Assembly (NCBI GenBank): GCA_035534435.1
Contig: DATLRX010000003.1
Span: 1-36,275 of the forward strand
Reading direction: 5' to 3'
Origin: Palsa-851 sp035534435
Lineage (GTDB): Bacteria > Chloroflexota > Dormibacteria > Aeolococcales > Aeolococcaceae
DNA length: 36,275 nucleotides
Part shown: piece after piece, positions 1 through 6,863 of the stretch
Layout: each line of letters begins with the position of its first letter
How positions within the stretch are numbered: position 1 is the first letter of the stretch
Notes under the pieces: generated by a model
Database searches by the model: none
Told to the model about the DNA's origin: nothing
Seen by the model: the letters and a program-made list of their open reading frames with translations, nothing else
Position numbers and translations under genes: made by a program

Positions 1-665
1 GGCGCTGAGGCGTCATGCCGCAGCGTGATCGACGTCTGGTCCTCACCGGCTGGATCCACACGGACCACATACATGGGGTTCACGTAGACCGGCTCGCTGT
101 CGTCGGCAGCCTCCCCGGCGCGCTCGAAGTGCACGAGGCGATGCCCGCTCGCTGCCGCTGCGTAGCCTTGTGCGACGCCCCTCGTGGTCGTGAACCGGGT
201 ACTTCCAGGCTCCTCGACGATCTTGCCGGCCTTCCGCACTAAATCGATCTCCGCCCTGACGTTCTCGAGGTTGGCTCCTAGGTCGTTGAGCACGTGCGCG
301 CCGATACCCTCGCCCTCGATGAGCAGTCCGAGCAGGATGTGCTCCGTTCCTACGAAATTGTCGCCCATCCGGCGCGCCTCGGTGAAGGAGATCTCGATGA
401 TCGTCTTCACCTGCGATGTCGGGATGATTTGCTGGATGACGATCCGCTCGTGAGCCCCAAGTATCGTGTCGATGGAGCGGCGAACATCGGCGATGTCGAC
501 CTTGATGCGGTCCAGTACCGTGCTCGCGACGGTATCGCGCTCGCGAAGTAGTCCGAGCAGGATGTGCTCCGTGCCGATGTAGCTGTGATGCGAGCGCTCG
601 GCCTCCTCTTGCGCCAGCGTCAGCACTCGCTTGCTCGCCTCGTCAAAGCGCTCGAACGGATACAC
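1..665 (-). CDS. Clp N-terminal (double Clp_N) domain protein, 3' end outside the window
   Basis: Reading leftward from a GTG at 663-665 the frame is open to the window edge (about 221 residues seen). The start YPFERFDEASKRVLTLAQEE resembles the N-domain of ClpC/ClpA unfoldases, and the hallmark GTEHILLGLL occurs twice, about 75 residues apart, so both halves of the Clp_N double repeat are present. In ClpC this domain binds substrates and adaptors. The next 70 residues (linker, then acidic DDSEPVYVNPMYVVRVDP) do not read like the start of an AAA+ D1 domain, so this may be a stand-alone Clp_N protein rather than full ClpC; the edge prevents a decision. An in-frame TGA at 681-683 limits the start to this GTG or a nearby non-ATG codon. 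The domain call is firm; the exact protein type is inferred. Confidence 0.85.
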   Translation of the reverse strand, partial: MYPFERFDEASKRVLTLAQEEAERSHHSYIGTEHILLGLLRERDTVASTVLDRIKVDIADVRRSIDTILGAHERIVIQQIIPTSQVKTIIEISFTEARRMGDNFVGTEHILLGLLIEGEGIGAHVLNDLGANLENVRAEIDLVRKAGKIVEEPGSTRFTTTRGVAQGYAAAASGHRLVHFERAGEAADDSEPVYVNPMYVVRVDPAGEDQTSITLRHDASA

Positions 666-1080
666 GCCTGCCCAACCTCGTCAGGGATCGCCATTGCCGG
701 GCCGCCCAGTATGCCTGCGGCCCGCCTCGGTTTGACGGACACGTTTGTAGCCGAGACCCGGTGTGGCGGTGCGCTGAGCGCCCGCCGAGTGCAGGCACGC
801 CACTCGGGGGACAGTTCTGTGGTGCAGGCAAGGGTCCGCCAATGTCTTTCGACCCGTGGCGTCTAACGCAGGACATGGCGACTGCTGCCGTCGGAATGCG
901 CCACCAAGCAGCGTCAGTCGCCGGGTTGCTGGATTCGTTCGCCGAGCATGAAGCGCTGACCGTCGGGCGATCGCAACCCGCGGACCTACCGTCGTCATTG
1001 TCGCGCGCGCGACAATCGCAAACAGTCGCGCGAGAGGCATCCCTCCCCCAGGCCAGCGTCCTCCTGCCCGGCAATCCTTG
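666..1080. other. 415-bp intergenic region without a convincing gene
   Basis: This stretch lies between the 3' end of the epimerase gene and the 5' end of the Clp_N gene. Open frames exist on both strands, for example a plus-strand one beginning at 842, but their translations are low-complexity or rich in Arg/Ala/Ser, have no recognisable domain, and the plus-strand one runs antisense into the epimerase gene. The only structure I see is the 20-bp palindrome at 997-1016. The region would contain the promoter of the Clp_N gene. Confidence 0.5.
997..1016. promoter_or_regulatory. Perfect 20-bp palindrome, possible operator
   Basis: The bases ATTGTCGCGC are followed directly by their exact reverse complement GCGCGACAAT. 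The palindrome is 332 bp upstream of the Clp_N start codon and 65 bp beyond the epimerase stop, with no T-tract, so it does not look like an intrinsic terminator. A regulator site is possible; no family is recognised. Confidence 0.35.
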
Positions 1081-2052
1081 CTACCGCGCGATGCTCGCCA
1101 TTCCATCGGCACGAGGCGCATCCGCGTGTGCTACCGCTCCATACGCAGCGATGAATCCCTGTCGCCAGCTCGGATAGCGCAACGACCAACCGAGCTCGCG
1201 CTTGGCCTTCGCATTTGACGCGCCCCGTGATTCCGTGCCCATCACGACGGCCCCTTCCCCCGCGATGAGTCGCGCCACCCACGCTGGGATGTGCCTGGGT
1301 GGCTTCGCCCCAAGCGTCTGCGCGAGCACGGGTAGCCAGACGCGCGTCGGAGCAGGCTCGTCGTCGACGATGTTGTAGATGCCAGATCCGCCGTGCTCGA
1401 GCACGAGGACCGTCGCGGCGGCGGCGTCGTCGAGGTGGATGAACGACATGACGCCCTCACCGTTGCCGATGATCGGGAAGAAGCGCTTGCGGACCGGGCC
1501 GATGAGGCCGTCGTTGGCGGCGCCGTAGAAGCCCCCGTAACGAAGCGAGATACCACCTGCGGCGGTAACCGCCTCATCGAGGTGGCGCATCGCCGCATTG
1601 GTTTCGGTCGTTCCGGCAACCGGGGCCGGGTCGAGCAGGTCCTCCTCGGTCTTGACCGGACCACCGATGCGCGCGTAGCGATAGCTCGCGAAGCTCTGGG
1701 CGACGAACCGACCGACGCCGGCATCGGCTGCCGCAGCGAGGAGCGCGTCGGTTCCCTCCGTGCGGAGCCGGTTGGTGGGTGCGAACGTGCGGTCGAGATT
1801 CCTCCCGAAACGCGCGTTTGCCAGTGCGGTGGCCTGATGGATGATCGCGTCGGGCCCGCTCTCGAGGACGGCCGCCCGCACCGCGCGCGCATCGAGGAGG
1901 TCCACGCGGACCGCCGTCGCGCCCAGCCTGCTGACACGCTCCGCACTGCCCGGCGAACGATAGGTGCCGATCACCTCGTGCCCGTGGTTGATCAACTGAG
2001 GAACGAGCCGGCTGCCGATGGCACCGCTTGCTCCCGCAACAAATACTCGCAT
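1081..2052 (-). CDS. NAD(P)-binding SDR-type epimerase/dehydratase family protein
   Basis: A protein of 323 residues. It begins MRVFVAGASGAIGSRLV, giving the GxxGxxG dinucleotide-binding loop at G7, G10 and G13 of an extended short-chain dehydrogenase fold; RVDLLD and the later FIHLDDAAAATVL and YNIVDDEP segments fit the NAD-dependent epimerase family. The start at 2052 is preceded by GGAGG at good spacing; the frame is open further upstream but that extension is Arg/Ser-rich and overlaps the divergent gene. The usual YxxxK catalytic pair is not visible: its position reads NAAMRHLDEAV. Substrate binding or a changed reaction is therefore possible. The substrate is unknown. It is transcribed divergently from the coiled-coil gene at 2138. 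Confidence 0.88.
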   Translation of the reverse strand: MRVFVAGASGAIGSRLVPQLINHGHEVIGTYRSPGSAERVSRLGATAVRVDLLDARAVRAAVLESGPDAIIHQATALANARFGRNLDRTFAPTNRLRTEGTDALLAAAADAGVGRFVAQSFASYRYARIGGPVKTEEDLLDPAPVAGTTETNAAMRHLDEAVTAAGGISLRYGGFYGAANDGLIGPVRKRFFPIIGNGEGVMSFIHLDDAAAATVLVLEHGGSGIYNIVDDEPAPTRVWLPVLAQTLGAKPPRHIPAWVARLIAGEGAVVMGTESRGASNAKAKRELGWSLRYPSWRQGFIAAYGAVAHADAPRADGMASIAR

Positions 2053-2137
2053 CACGTGGTCCTCCAGGTATTGCTCGTCGTCCGCTCGTCTTCCGCGGTC
2101 ACTACTGTTGACCCGCGGCGCCGCCAGAATGTGACCG

Positions 2138-3007
2138 GTGGACGACAGTGGCGTGCTGGGCGGCGCGCTGGGCGACCTGTATCGAGGCCCGCTCGATGAC
2201 TTCATCGCCCGGAGGACGCGACTGGTGCGGGAGACGCGCCGCGCCGATCCGACCACGGCCGCGGCGATCGCGAAGGCGCGGAAGCCGCCTGTGCCGGTGT
2301 GGGCGATCGACCAGTTGGGCGGCGTCGACAAACAGCACGTGCTGGCCGAACTGCTTGCCGCAGTAGCGGATGCGAGCGCGGCTCAACGCGTGGTCGCGGA
2401 CGAGCCGGATGCGCGAGAAGCGCTGCGGCTCGCCATTGAGCGCCTGCGGGAAGCGGTCGAGACGGCTGCTCGCGCGGCGGACACGGTCCTCGAGAGCGCC
2501 GGCCACGCGAGCACCGACGATACGCGGCGACGAGTCCGATCGACATTGCACGCGGCGGCCACCGGCAGCCGTGTGGAGCGGATGGCGCTCTGGCTGGGAA
2601 CGCTGGATCGTGAGATCGCGCCGTCAGGCTTCGGCACCACTGACGCGGCACCGGACGACACGCCAGAGCTTGCGGCTGTCCTCGCACCCTTGCGACATGT
2701 CACCGCGCACGCGAAGCCGCGCCCTCGTGTCCTGTCCCGCGAACGAGACGAACATGACGACAGCGCGCGCGCGGCGCGCGAGGCAGCCGAGCGCGAGGCA
2801 GCACGACTCACCGCAGCAGCCGCGCGTGCTCGCGAGCGTGCAAAAGCGAAGCGCCTGCACGCGGACACGCTCGCCGAAGAGCTGCGTGACGCCGAGCAGG
2901 ACGCCGCAGCGGCAGAGACGGCAGCCGATGACGCCGAGGATGCCGCCACCGCGGCGCTATCGGCGCTGACGATGTGGCGCCGGACCGGGCTCAGCGAACC
3001 TCGCTGA
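2138..3007 (+). CDS. Hypothetical Ala/Arg/Glu-rich coiled-coil protein
   Basis: A protein of 289 residues starting at a GTG. The first 70 residues hold a conserved-looking segment (LGDLYRGPLDDFIARRTRLV, then ARKPPVPVWAIDQLGG) that I associate with an uncharacterised family in high-GC Gram-positive bacteria. The middle is helical. Residues about 195-275 are a long charged, alanine-rich coiled coil (repeated EAAEREAARLTAAAARARER-type heptads). No signal peptide or membrane segment is visible, so it is probably cytoplasmic. The long open frame with strong third-position G/C bias supports it as real. Its last 17 bases overlap the convergent VOC gene. No function is proposed. Confidence 0.75.
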   Translation: MDDSGVLGGALGDLYRGPLDDFIARRTRLVRETRRADPTTAAAIAKARKPPVPVWAIDQLGGVDKQHVLAELLAAVADASAAQRVVADEPDAREALRLAIERLREAVETAARAADTVLESAGHASTDDTRRRVRSTLHAAATGSRVERMALWLGTLDREIAPSGFGTTDAAPDDTPELAAVLAPLRHVTAHAKPRPRVLSRERDEHDDSARAAREAAEREAARLTAAAARARERAKAKRLHADTLAEELRDAEQDAAAAETAADDAEDAATAALSALTMWRRTGLSEPR

Positions 3008-3401
3008 TCCGGATGAGGTTGCCGGCGGGATCACGGATCGCGCAGTCGCGAATCCCGTAGGGCTGATCCATCGGCTCCTGGACAACCTCAGCTCCATCTG
3101 CCTGGACCTTCTCGAAGGTGGCGTCGAGGTCGGCTGTGGCCATCAGGATCGTGGCGTAGCTGCCCTTGGCCATCATCTCGACGATGGTGCGGCGCTCGTC
3201 TGCGGTGATCCCAGGGTCGACGGCAGGTGGGTGCAGGACGATCGACGTGCCGGGCTGGCCGGCCGGACCGACGGTGATCCAGCGCATCCCGCCGTAGCCG
3301 ACGTCGTTGCGGACCTCGAAGCCCAGGGTGTCGCGATAGAAGGCGAGCGACACCTCCGGGTCGGTGTGAGGGAGGAAGGTCCCGTGAATCGTGATGTCCA
3401 T
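2991..3401 (-). CDS. VOC family (glyoxalase/bleomycin-resistance-like) protein
   Basis: A protein of 136 residues made of one vicinal-oxygen-chelate module pair. It has the N-terminal half ending in FYRDTLGFEVRNDVGYGGMRW, and a C-terminal half with ADLDATFEKVQADGAEVVQE followed by the typical closing CAIRDPAGNLIRISEV. These domains bind a metal and catalyse isomerisation, dioxygenation or thiol addition, or simply bind ligands; the reaction here cannot be told. It starts 8 bp after the upstream VOC gene, giving an AraC-VOC-VOC operon on the minus strand. Confidence 0.9.
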   Translation of the reverse strand: MDITIHGTFLPHTDPEVSLAFYRDTLGFEVRNDVGYGGMRWITVGPAGQPGTSIVLHPPAVDPGITADERRTIVEMMAKGSYATILMATADLDATFEKVQADGAEVVQEPMDQPYGIRDCAIRDPAGNLIRISEVR

Positions 3402-3409
3402 GGCGCCGC

Positions 3410-3757
3410 TCAGCGATCCTGAATCAGTCCGAGGACGTTGCCGTCGGGATCGGAGAACGTGGCGACCAGTCGGCCACCACCGACGTCGCGCGGGGACTCT
3501 TTCAACGTGCCGCCCGCGGCGGTGACCTCCGACAGCTTGGCCTCGATGTCCGCGACGTGCCAGTAGGCCACCGGCGACGTCATGCCCCCGCCCCCCGGCA
3601 CCAGCCCGATCTGCTGGCCCTCGGCCTCGTAGCCGACGTAATAGGGAGCGTCGGCCATCGGCTCGACCCCGAGCAGCGCCGTGTACACCGGCTTGGCTTT
3701 CTCCACATCGGCCACCGGATGCAGGATGGTCTTGACGCCCTGCGTTGTCGTGCTCAT
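3410..3757 (-). CDS. VOC family protein
   Basis: A protein of 115 residues with VOC features: DVEKAKPVYTALLGVEP in the first beta-alpha-beta unit, then VADIEAKLSEVTAAGGTLKE and the closing FSDPDGNVLGLIQ. I place the start at 3757 because AGGAG sits about 5 bases upstream; an in-frame upstream ATG at 3799 would add 14 residues without an obvious ribosome binding site. It is the second gene after the AraC regulator (43-bp gap) and precedes another VOC gene by 8 bp. It may act in detoxification or oxidation of a small molecule sensed by that regulator; this is inferred from context only. Confidence 0.9.
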   Translation of the reverse strand: MSTTTQGVKTILHPVADVEKAKPVYTALLGVEPMADAPYYVGYEAEGQQIGLVPGGGGMTSPVAYWHVADIEAKLSEVTAAGGTLKESPRDVGGGRLVATFSDPDGNVLGLIQDR

Positions 3758-3800
3758 GGTCACTCCTGAACGTGCATTGACGGGATCCATGGCGGCCATG

Positions 3801-4274
3801 CTACGGACGCCCCAGGACCGGCGCTTCTCGATTCCTGACCGGTCTGGTCACCTGCTTCACAACGCATGACGGCATCCCCGCGGTCGCGCGCGCCGCATGT
3901 CGCCGGTACACGCTTGGGGGCATACCGACGAGCTCCGTGAAGCGCGTGCTGAACGTGCCGAGCGATGAACAGCCCACCGCGAAACACACCTCGGTGACAC
4001 TGAGATCGCCCCGGCGCAGCAGCGCCATCGCACGCTCGATGCGACGCGTCATGAGGTAGCCGTACGGTGCCTCACCGTAGGCGAGTCGGAACTCGCGGCT
4101 GAGATGCCCTGCGGACATGTTGGCACCGCGCGCGAGTCCCTCGACGTCGAGCGGCAGCGCATAGTCCCGATCGATACGGTCACGGACGCGGCGGAGCCGC
4201 GCGAGGTCGCGGAGGTGCTGCTCGGCGGCCGCGATCATCGTCACCGTGAAATCGTGCCACGTCGCTCCGAGCAC
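3801..4274 (-). CDS. AraC/XylS-family transcriptional regulator, DNA-binding domain only
   Basis: A protein of 157 residues consisting essentially of the double helix-turn-helix of AraC regulators. The first HTH is near LPLDVEGLARGANMSAGHLS, followed by the linker FRLAYGEAPYGYLMTRRIER; the second is at LSVTEVCFAVGCSSLGTFST with the family ending RFTELVGMPPSVYRR. There is no N-terminal ligand-binding domain, so it may be controlled by its amount or by other means, like SoxS-type members. A GTG at 4274 gives the longest version; an ATG at 4238 is an alternative. It is followed by two VOC genes it may control, and is divergent from the radical SAM gene at 4413. Confidence 0.88.
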   Translation of the reverse strand: MLGATWHDFTVTMIAAAEQHLRDLARLRRVRDRIDRDYALPLDVEGLARGANMSAGHLSREFRLAYGEAPYGYLMTRRIERAMALLRRGDLSVTEVCFAVGCSSLGTFSTRFTELVGMPPSVYRRHAARATAGMPSCVVKQVTRPVRNREAPVLGRP

Positions 4275-4412
4275 GGCTCCGGATCGAACCAGCGCGGTGC
4301 CGACCGGAGCGGCCGCAACCGCCGCCGCTGATGATCCGTACGGCGCCTTTGAGAGCCGCGCCGACTACCCTGGACTGGCAATGCCGGCAGCCAGCGCCCC
4401 AGGCGATCACGG

Positions 4413-5885
4413 ATGAACGTCCTGCTCATCTCGTGCTACGAGCTCGGCCACCAGCCGCTGCATATCGCGTCGGCCGGAGCCTTCCTCCGGGCTGCCGGCC
4501 ATGACGTCCGTGCCACGGACCTCTCGGTCCAGACACTGGCGGACGCGGACCTCGACTCCGCCGATCTCGTCGCTATCGCCGTGCCGATGCACACGGCGAT
4601 GCGTCTCGCAGTCCCGGTTGCGCGTGCTCTCCGCGCGCGTCGCGGGGCCGACGTGCGGATCGTGCTCTTCGGCCTCTACGCACCACTCTGCGGCCCGGCG
4701 CTCGAACCGGGTCTCGTCGATGCGGTGCTCGGTGGTGAGTACGAACAGGCTCTCGCCAGCCTGGCCGGTGGCACCGCCGACTCACGCACGATCGTGCTCG
4801 ACCGGCTGCAGTTCCCGATCCCCGCTCGCGACCTGCTGCCTCCGCTCGAGCGCTACACCACTCTCCTGGTCGACGGTGAATCGCGCCTGACCGGCTACGT
4901 CGAGGCGACACGCGGCTGCGTGCACCGGTGCCGCCACTGTCCCGTTCCGGCCGTGTACGACGGCCGCATTCGGGTGTGGCAGCGCGACGTTCTCGTCGAG
5001 GACGTCGCGTCGCTCTGGGACCGCGGCATGCGGCACCTCACCTTTGGCGATCCCGACTTCCTCAACGCTGTCCCCCATGCGCTCGCAGTTGCGCGATCGG
5101 TACATGAACGCTGTCCGGAGCTCACGTTCGACATCACGACGAAGGTGGAGCACATCCTCGAACACCCGGGTGTCATCGCCGAGTTGCGCGACCTGGGGCT
5201 GCTGTTCATCGTGTCGGCGGTCGAGTCGACGAGCGCGCGCGTCCTCGAGATCCTCGACAAGGGGCACTCGAAGGATGACGTCCTGACGGCGTTGGCCATC
5301 TGCCGGTCCGTTGGTGTCGCGTTCCGCCCGTCGCTCCTCCCCTTCACGCCCTGGAGCACGATGCGGGATCAGATCGATCTCCTCGACCTGATCGCCGGCA
5401 ACGACCTCATCGACAGCGTCGACCCGGTGCAGCTCAGCATCCGGCTGCTCGTCCCGCCGGGCTCGCTGCTGCTCGCCCGGCCGGAGATGCAGGAGCACCT
5501 GCACGGCTACGACGCGGCAGGTTTCAGCCATCTCTGGCAGCATCCAGACCCGGCGATGGACGCGCTGCAGGCCGAGATTGCAGCACTCGTCGCTCGCGAC
5601 GCCGATCGCGAGGCTCCCCCGCGGTCGACCCATCGCGCGATCCGGACCCTCACCGCGCGCGCCGTCGAGGCGTCCGGCCTCACCTGGTCCGACGCCGGCC
5701 GGGAGCTCCCAGCTGCCCGGGATACGACCCCTCGTTTGAGCGAGCCCTGGTTCTGCTGCGCCGAGCCGACCAGTGCGCAGCTGGTGACGGCAGGCGCTCA
5801 GGCGCTGAACCCGCGCAGGACGCTGTCCACGACCTGGTCCGCGAAATCGAGGTCGAGCACGCCTCCGAACATCAGGCGGAAATAG
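4413..5885 (+). CDS. Radical SAM protein with B12-binding-like N-domain and CCAEP C-terminal tail
   Basis: A protein of 490 residues. Residues about 1-125 resemble the Rossmann-like cobalamin-binding domain of B12-dependent radical SAM enzymes (MNVLLISCYELGHQPLHIAS), though the B12-ligating DxHxxG is not evident. The [4Fe-4S]/SAM motif is CVHRCRHC (C169, C173, C176), followed by RVWQRDVLVEDV and FGDPDF, typical of the core. Near the end PWFCCAEP places a Cys pair at 448-449. I recognise this as the family named for a C-terminal CUAEP or CCAEP tail, where the second position may be selenocysteine; both codons here are TGC. The last 38 residues (Ser/Arg-rich) overlap the convergent TetR gene by 88 bp and may be non-conserved. 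Substrate unknown. Confidence 0.9.
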   Translation: MNVLLISCYELGHQPLHIASAGAFLRAAGHDVRATDLSVQTLADADLDSADLVAIAVPMHTAMRLAVPVARALRARRGADVRIVLFGLYAPLCGPALEPGLVDAVLGGEYEQALASLAGGTADSRTIVLDRLQFPIPARDLLPPLERYTTLLVDGESRLTGYVEATRGCVHRCRHCPVPAVYDGRIRVWQRDVLVEDVASLWDRGMRHLTFGDPDFLNAVPHALAVARSVHERCPELTFDITTKVEHILEHPGVIAELRDLGLLFIVSAVESTSARVLEILDKGHSKDDVLTALAICRSVGVAFRPSLLPFTPWSTMRDQIDLLDLIAGNDLIDSVDPVQLSIRLLVPPGSLLLARPEMQEHLHGYDAAGFSHLWQHPDPAMDALQAEIAALVARDADREAPPRSTHRAIRTLTARAVEASGLTWSDAGRELPAARDTTPRLSEPWFCCAEPTSAQLVTAGAQALNPRRTLSTTWSAKSRSSTPPNIRRK

Positions 5886-6415
5886 ACCGGTCCCACGAGC
5901 AGTTCGGTCGCGACGCCCGGGTCCGCATCGGGACGGAGATCCCCTCGCGCGATCCCGCGTTGGATCACTTTGGTGATCTCTCCGCGCCGAGCTTCCACGA
6001 TGCTTGCGCGGAACGGGTCGCCGACGCGCGGGTTGCTCGCGATCTGCGAGAGCATCGCCTTGATGACCGGCCCGAAATCCGTCTCGATCACCGCGCGCAT
6101 GGGATTCGTGACCGCGGCGAGCAACTCGTCCCGCGTGCTGCCGGAGTCGGCCACCTCGATGTGCGGTCCCGCGAGCTGTGTCAGCAGGTCCTGGGCGAGC
6201 GCCTCCTTCGAGGCCCAGCGGCGGTAGATCGTCGCCTTGCCCACCCCGGCGCGCGCAGCCACGTGCTCGAGGCGGAGCGAGGCGAATCCCTCTTCGATGA
6301 GCAGCGCACGCGCCGCCGTGAGGATTGCCTGATGAGCGCGCTCGCTCCGTGGACGTCCGCCGCGTACCGCCGCCGCCGGATGCGAGTGATCGTCTAAGGC
6401 GCGGTTATTGGGCAT
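5798..6415 (-). CDS. TetR/AcrR-family transcriptional regulator
   Basis: A protein of 205 residues. The N-terminal TetR DNA-binding domain is clear: RSERAHQAILTAARALLIEE, then FASLRLEHVAARAGVGKATI and YRRWASKEALAQDLL. The C-terminal half (residues about 85-205) is the helical ligand-binding domain and resembles the TetR_C group of cluster regulators (RGDLRPDADPGVATELLVGP). The start codon lies only 9 bases after a good -10 hexamer, so the mRNA may be leaderless or nearly so. It is divergent from the small protein at 6466, with an inverted repeat in the shared promoter that it probably binds. Its 3' end overlaps the radical SAM gene tail-to-tail. Confidence 0.92.
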   Translation of the reverse strand: MPNNRALDDHSHPAAAVRGGRPRSERAHQAILTAARALLIEEGFASLRLEHVAARAGVGKATIYRRWASKEALAQDLLTQLAGPHIEVADSGSTRDELLAAVTNPMRAVIETDFGPVIKAMLSQIASNPRVGDPFRASIVEARRGEITKVIQRGIARGDLRPDADPGVATELLVGPVYFRLMFGGVLDLDFADQVVDSVLRGFSA

Positions 6416-6424
6416 GAAGGTGCT

Positions 6425-6454
6425 ATGATACGGAACGCATCGTATTGATGTAAA
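6425..6454 (-). promoter_or_regulatory. Promoter of the TetR gene
   Basis: On the minus strand TTTACA (6454-6449) is separated by 18 bases from TATCAT (6430-6425), a near-consensus sigma-70-type promoter directed at the TetR gene. It overlaps the opposite promoter and the palindrome at 6428-6445, so one bound dimer would block both. Confidence 0.5.
6428..6445. promoter_or_regulatory. Putative TetR operator (inverted repeat ATACG-N8-CGTAT)
   Basis: An 18-bp interrupted palindrome, ATACG, eight bases, CGTAT, between the -35 and -10 of the TetR promoter and abutting the -10 of the divergent gene. Position, size and symmetry match autoregulatory TetR sites; binding is inferred. Confidence 0.5.
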
Positions 6455-6465
6455 GGAGATCCCCC

Positions 6466-6690
6466 ATGCCCACGACAGACAACACGCGCATTGTTGCGCT
6501 CATCGAGCGTGCCGAACGTGAGACACCGTTCTGCGAATGCGGCGAGCCGATGGCCGCCGTTGCCGAAGACAGCCAGATCTGGCTTGACTGCACAGCACAT
6601 CAGAGCCGTCCGGAAGGCAGGGTCCGCCGCTTCCTCGCCAACCTGAGCGCCATCGGGCACACGCGCCTGTTGATCGTCGACCCGGCGTAG
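6466..6690 (+). CDS. Small Cys-containing hypothetical protein
   Basis: A 74-residue protein with a strong Shine-Dalgarno (AAAGGAG). It contains FCECGEPM near residues 23-30 and a further Cys at WLDC about 18 residues later, plus a nearby His (TAHQ), a pattern like a small zinc-ribbon or knuckle. The N-terminal NTRIVALIERAERETPF is probably helical. I have the impression of similar small proteins of unknown function in high-GC genomes but cannot name the family. It shares a divergent promoter region with the TetR regulator and is a likely target of it. Confidence 0.7.
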   Translation: MPTTDNTRIVALIERAERETPFCECGEPMAAVAEDSQIWLDCTAHQSRPEGRVRRFLANLSAIGHTRLLIVDPA

Positions 6691-6863
6691 CCCCGGCAAC
6701 GACGCCGGCCGACGAGCGAGGTCCGGCGCGGGCATTCGCGACGTGTGCTCCGACCCGCCGCGGCGTTGACGCTCAGATCGATCAGGTTTCAAGAAGCTCT
6801 CGCGCGAGGCGTTCTGTAGCCTGAGCGCCGTTCCCATCAGACTCCGAGGGCAACGGCGGACGG

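Larger units (their letters stand above)
6424..6458 (+). promoter_or_regulatory. Extended -10 promoter and Shine-Dalgarno of the small Cys protein gene
   Basis: TATGAT at 6424-6429 is preceded by TG at 6421-6422, forming an extended -10 element; no good -35 is seen, which is usual for that class. AAAGGAG at 6452-6458 is a near-perfect ribosome binding site 7 bases before the ATG at 6466. Confidence 0.5.

Noticed and set aside
681..1177. Several overlapping open frames on both strands between the Clp_N and epimerase genes
   Set aside because: Compositions are typical of random high-GC frames, no domain or good ribosome binding site.
1393..2199. 268-residue plus-strand open frame
   Set aside because: Antisense of the epimerase gene with Arg/Glu-rich sequence and no motif.
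5754..5759. Selenocysteine codon in the radical SAM tail
   Set aside because: Both codons are TGC; no in-frame TGA is present before the CCAEP motif, so no Sec insertion is needed.
6693..6708. Hairpin CCGGC-N6-GCCGG after the small Cys protein as a terminator
   Set aside because: Short stem without a T-tract, expected by chance in such GC-rich DNA.
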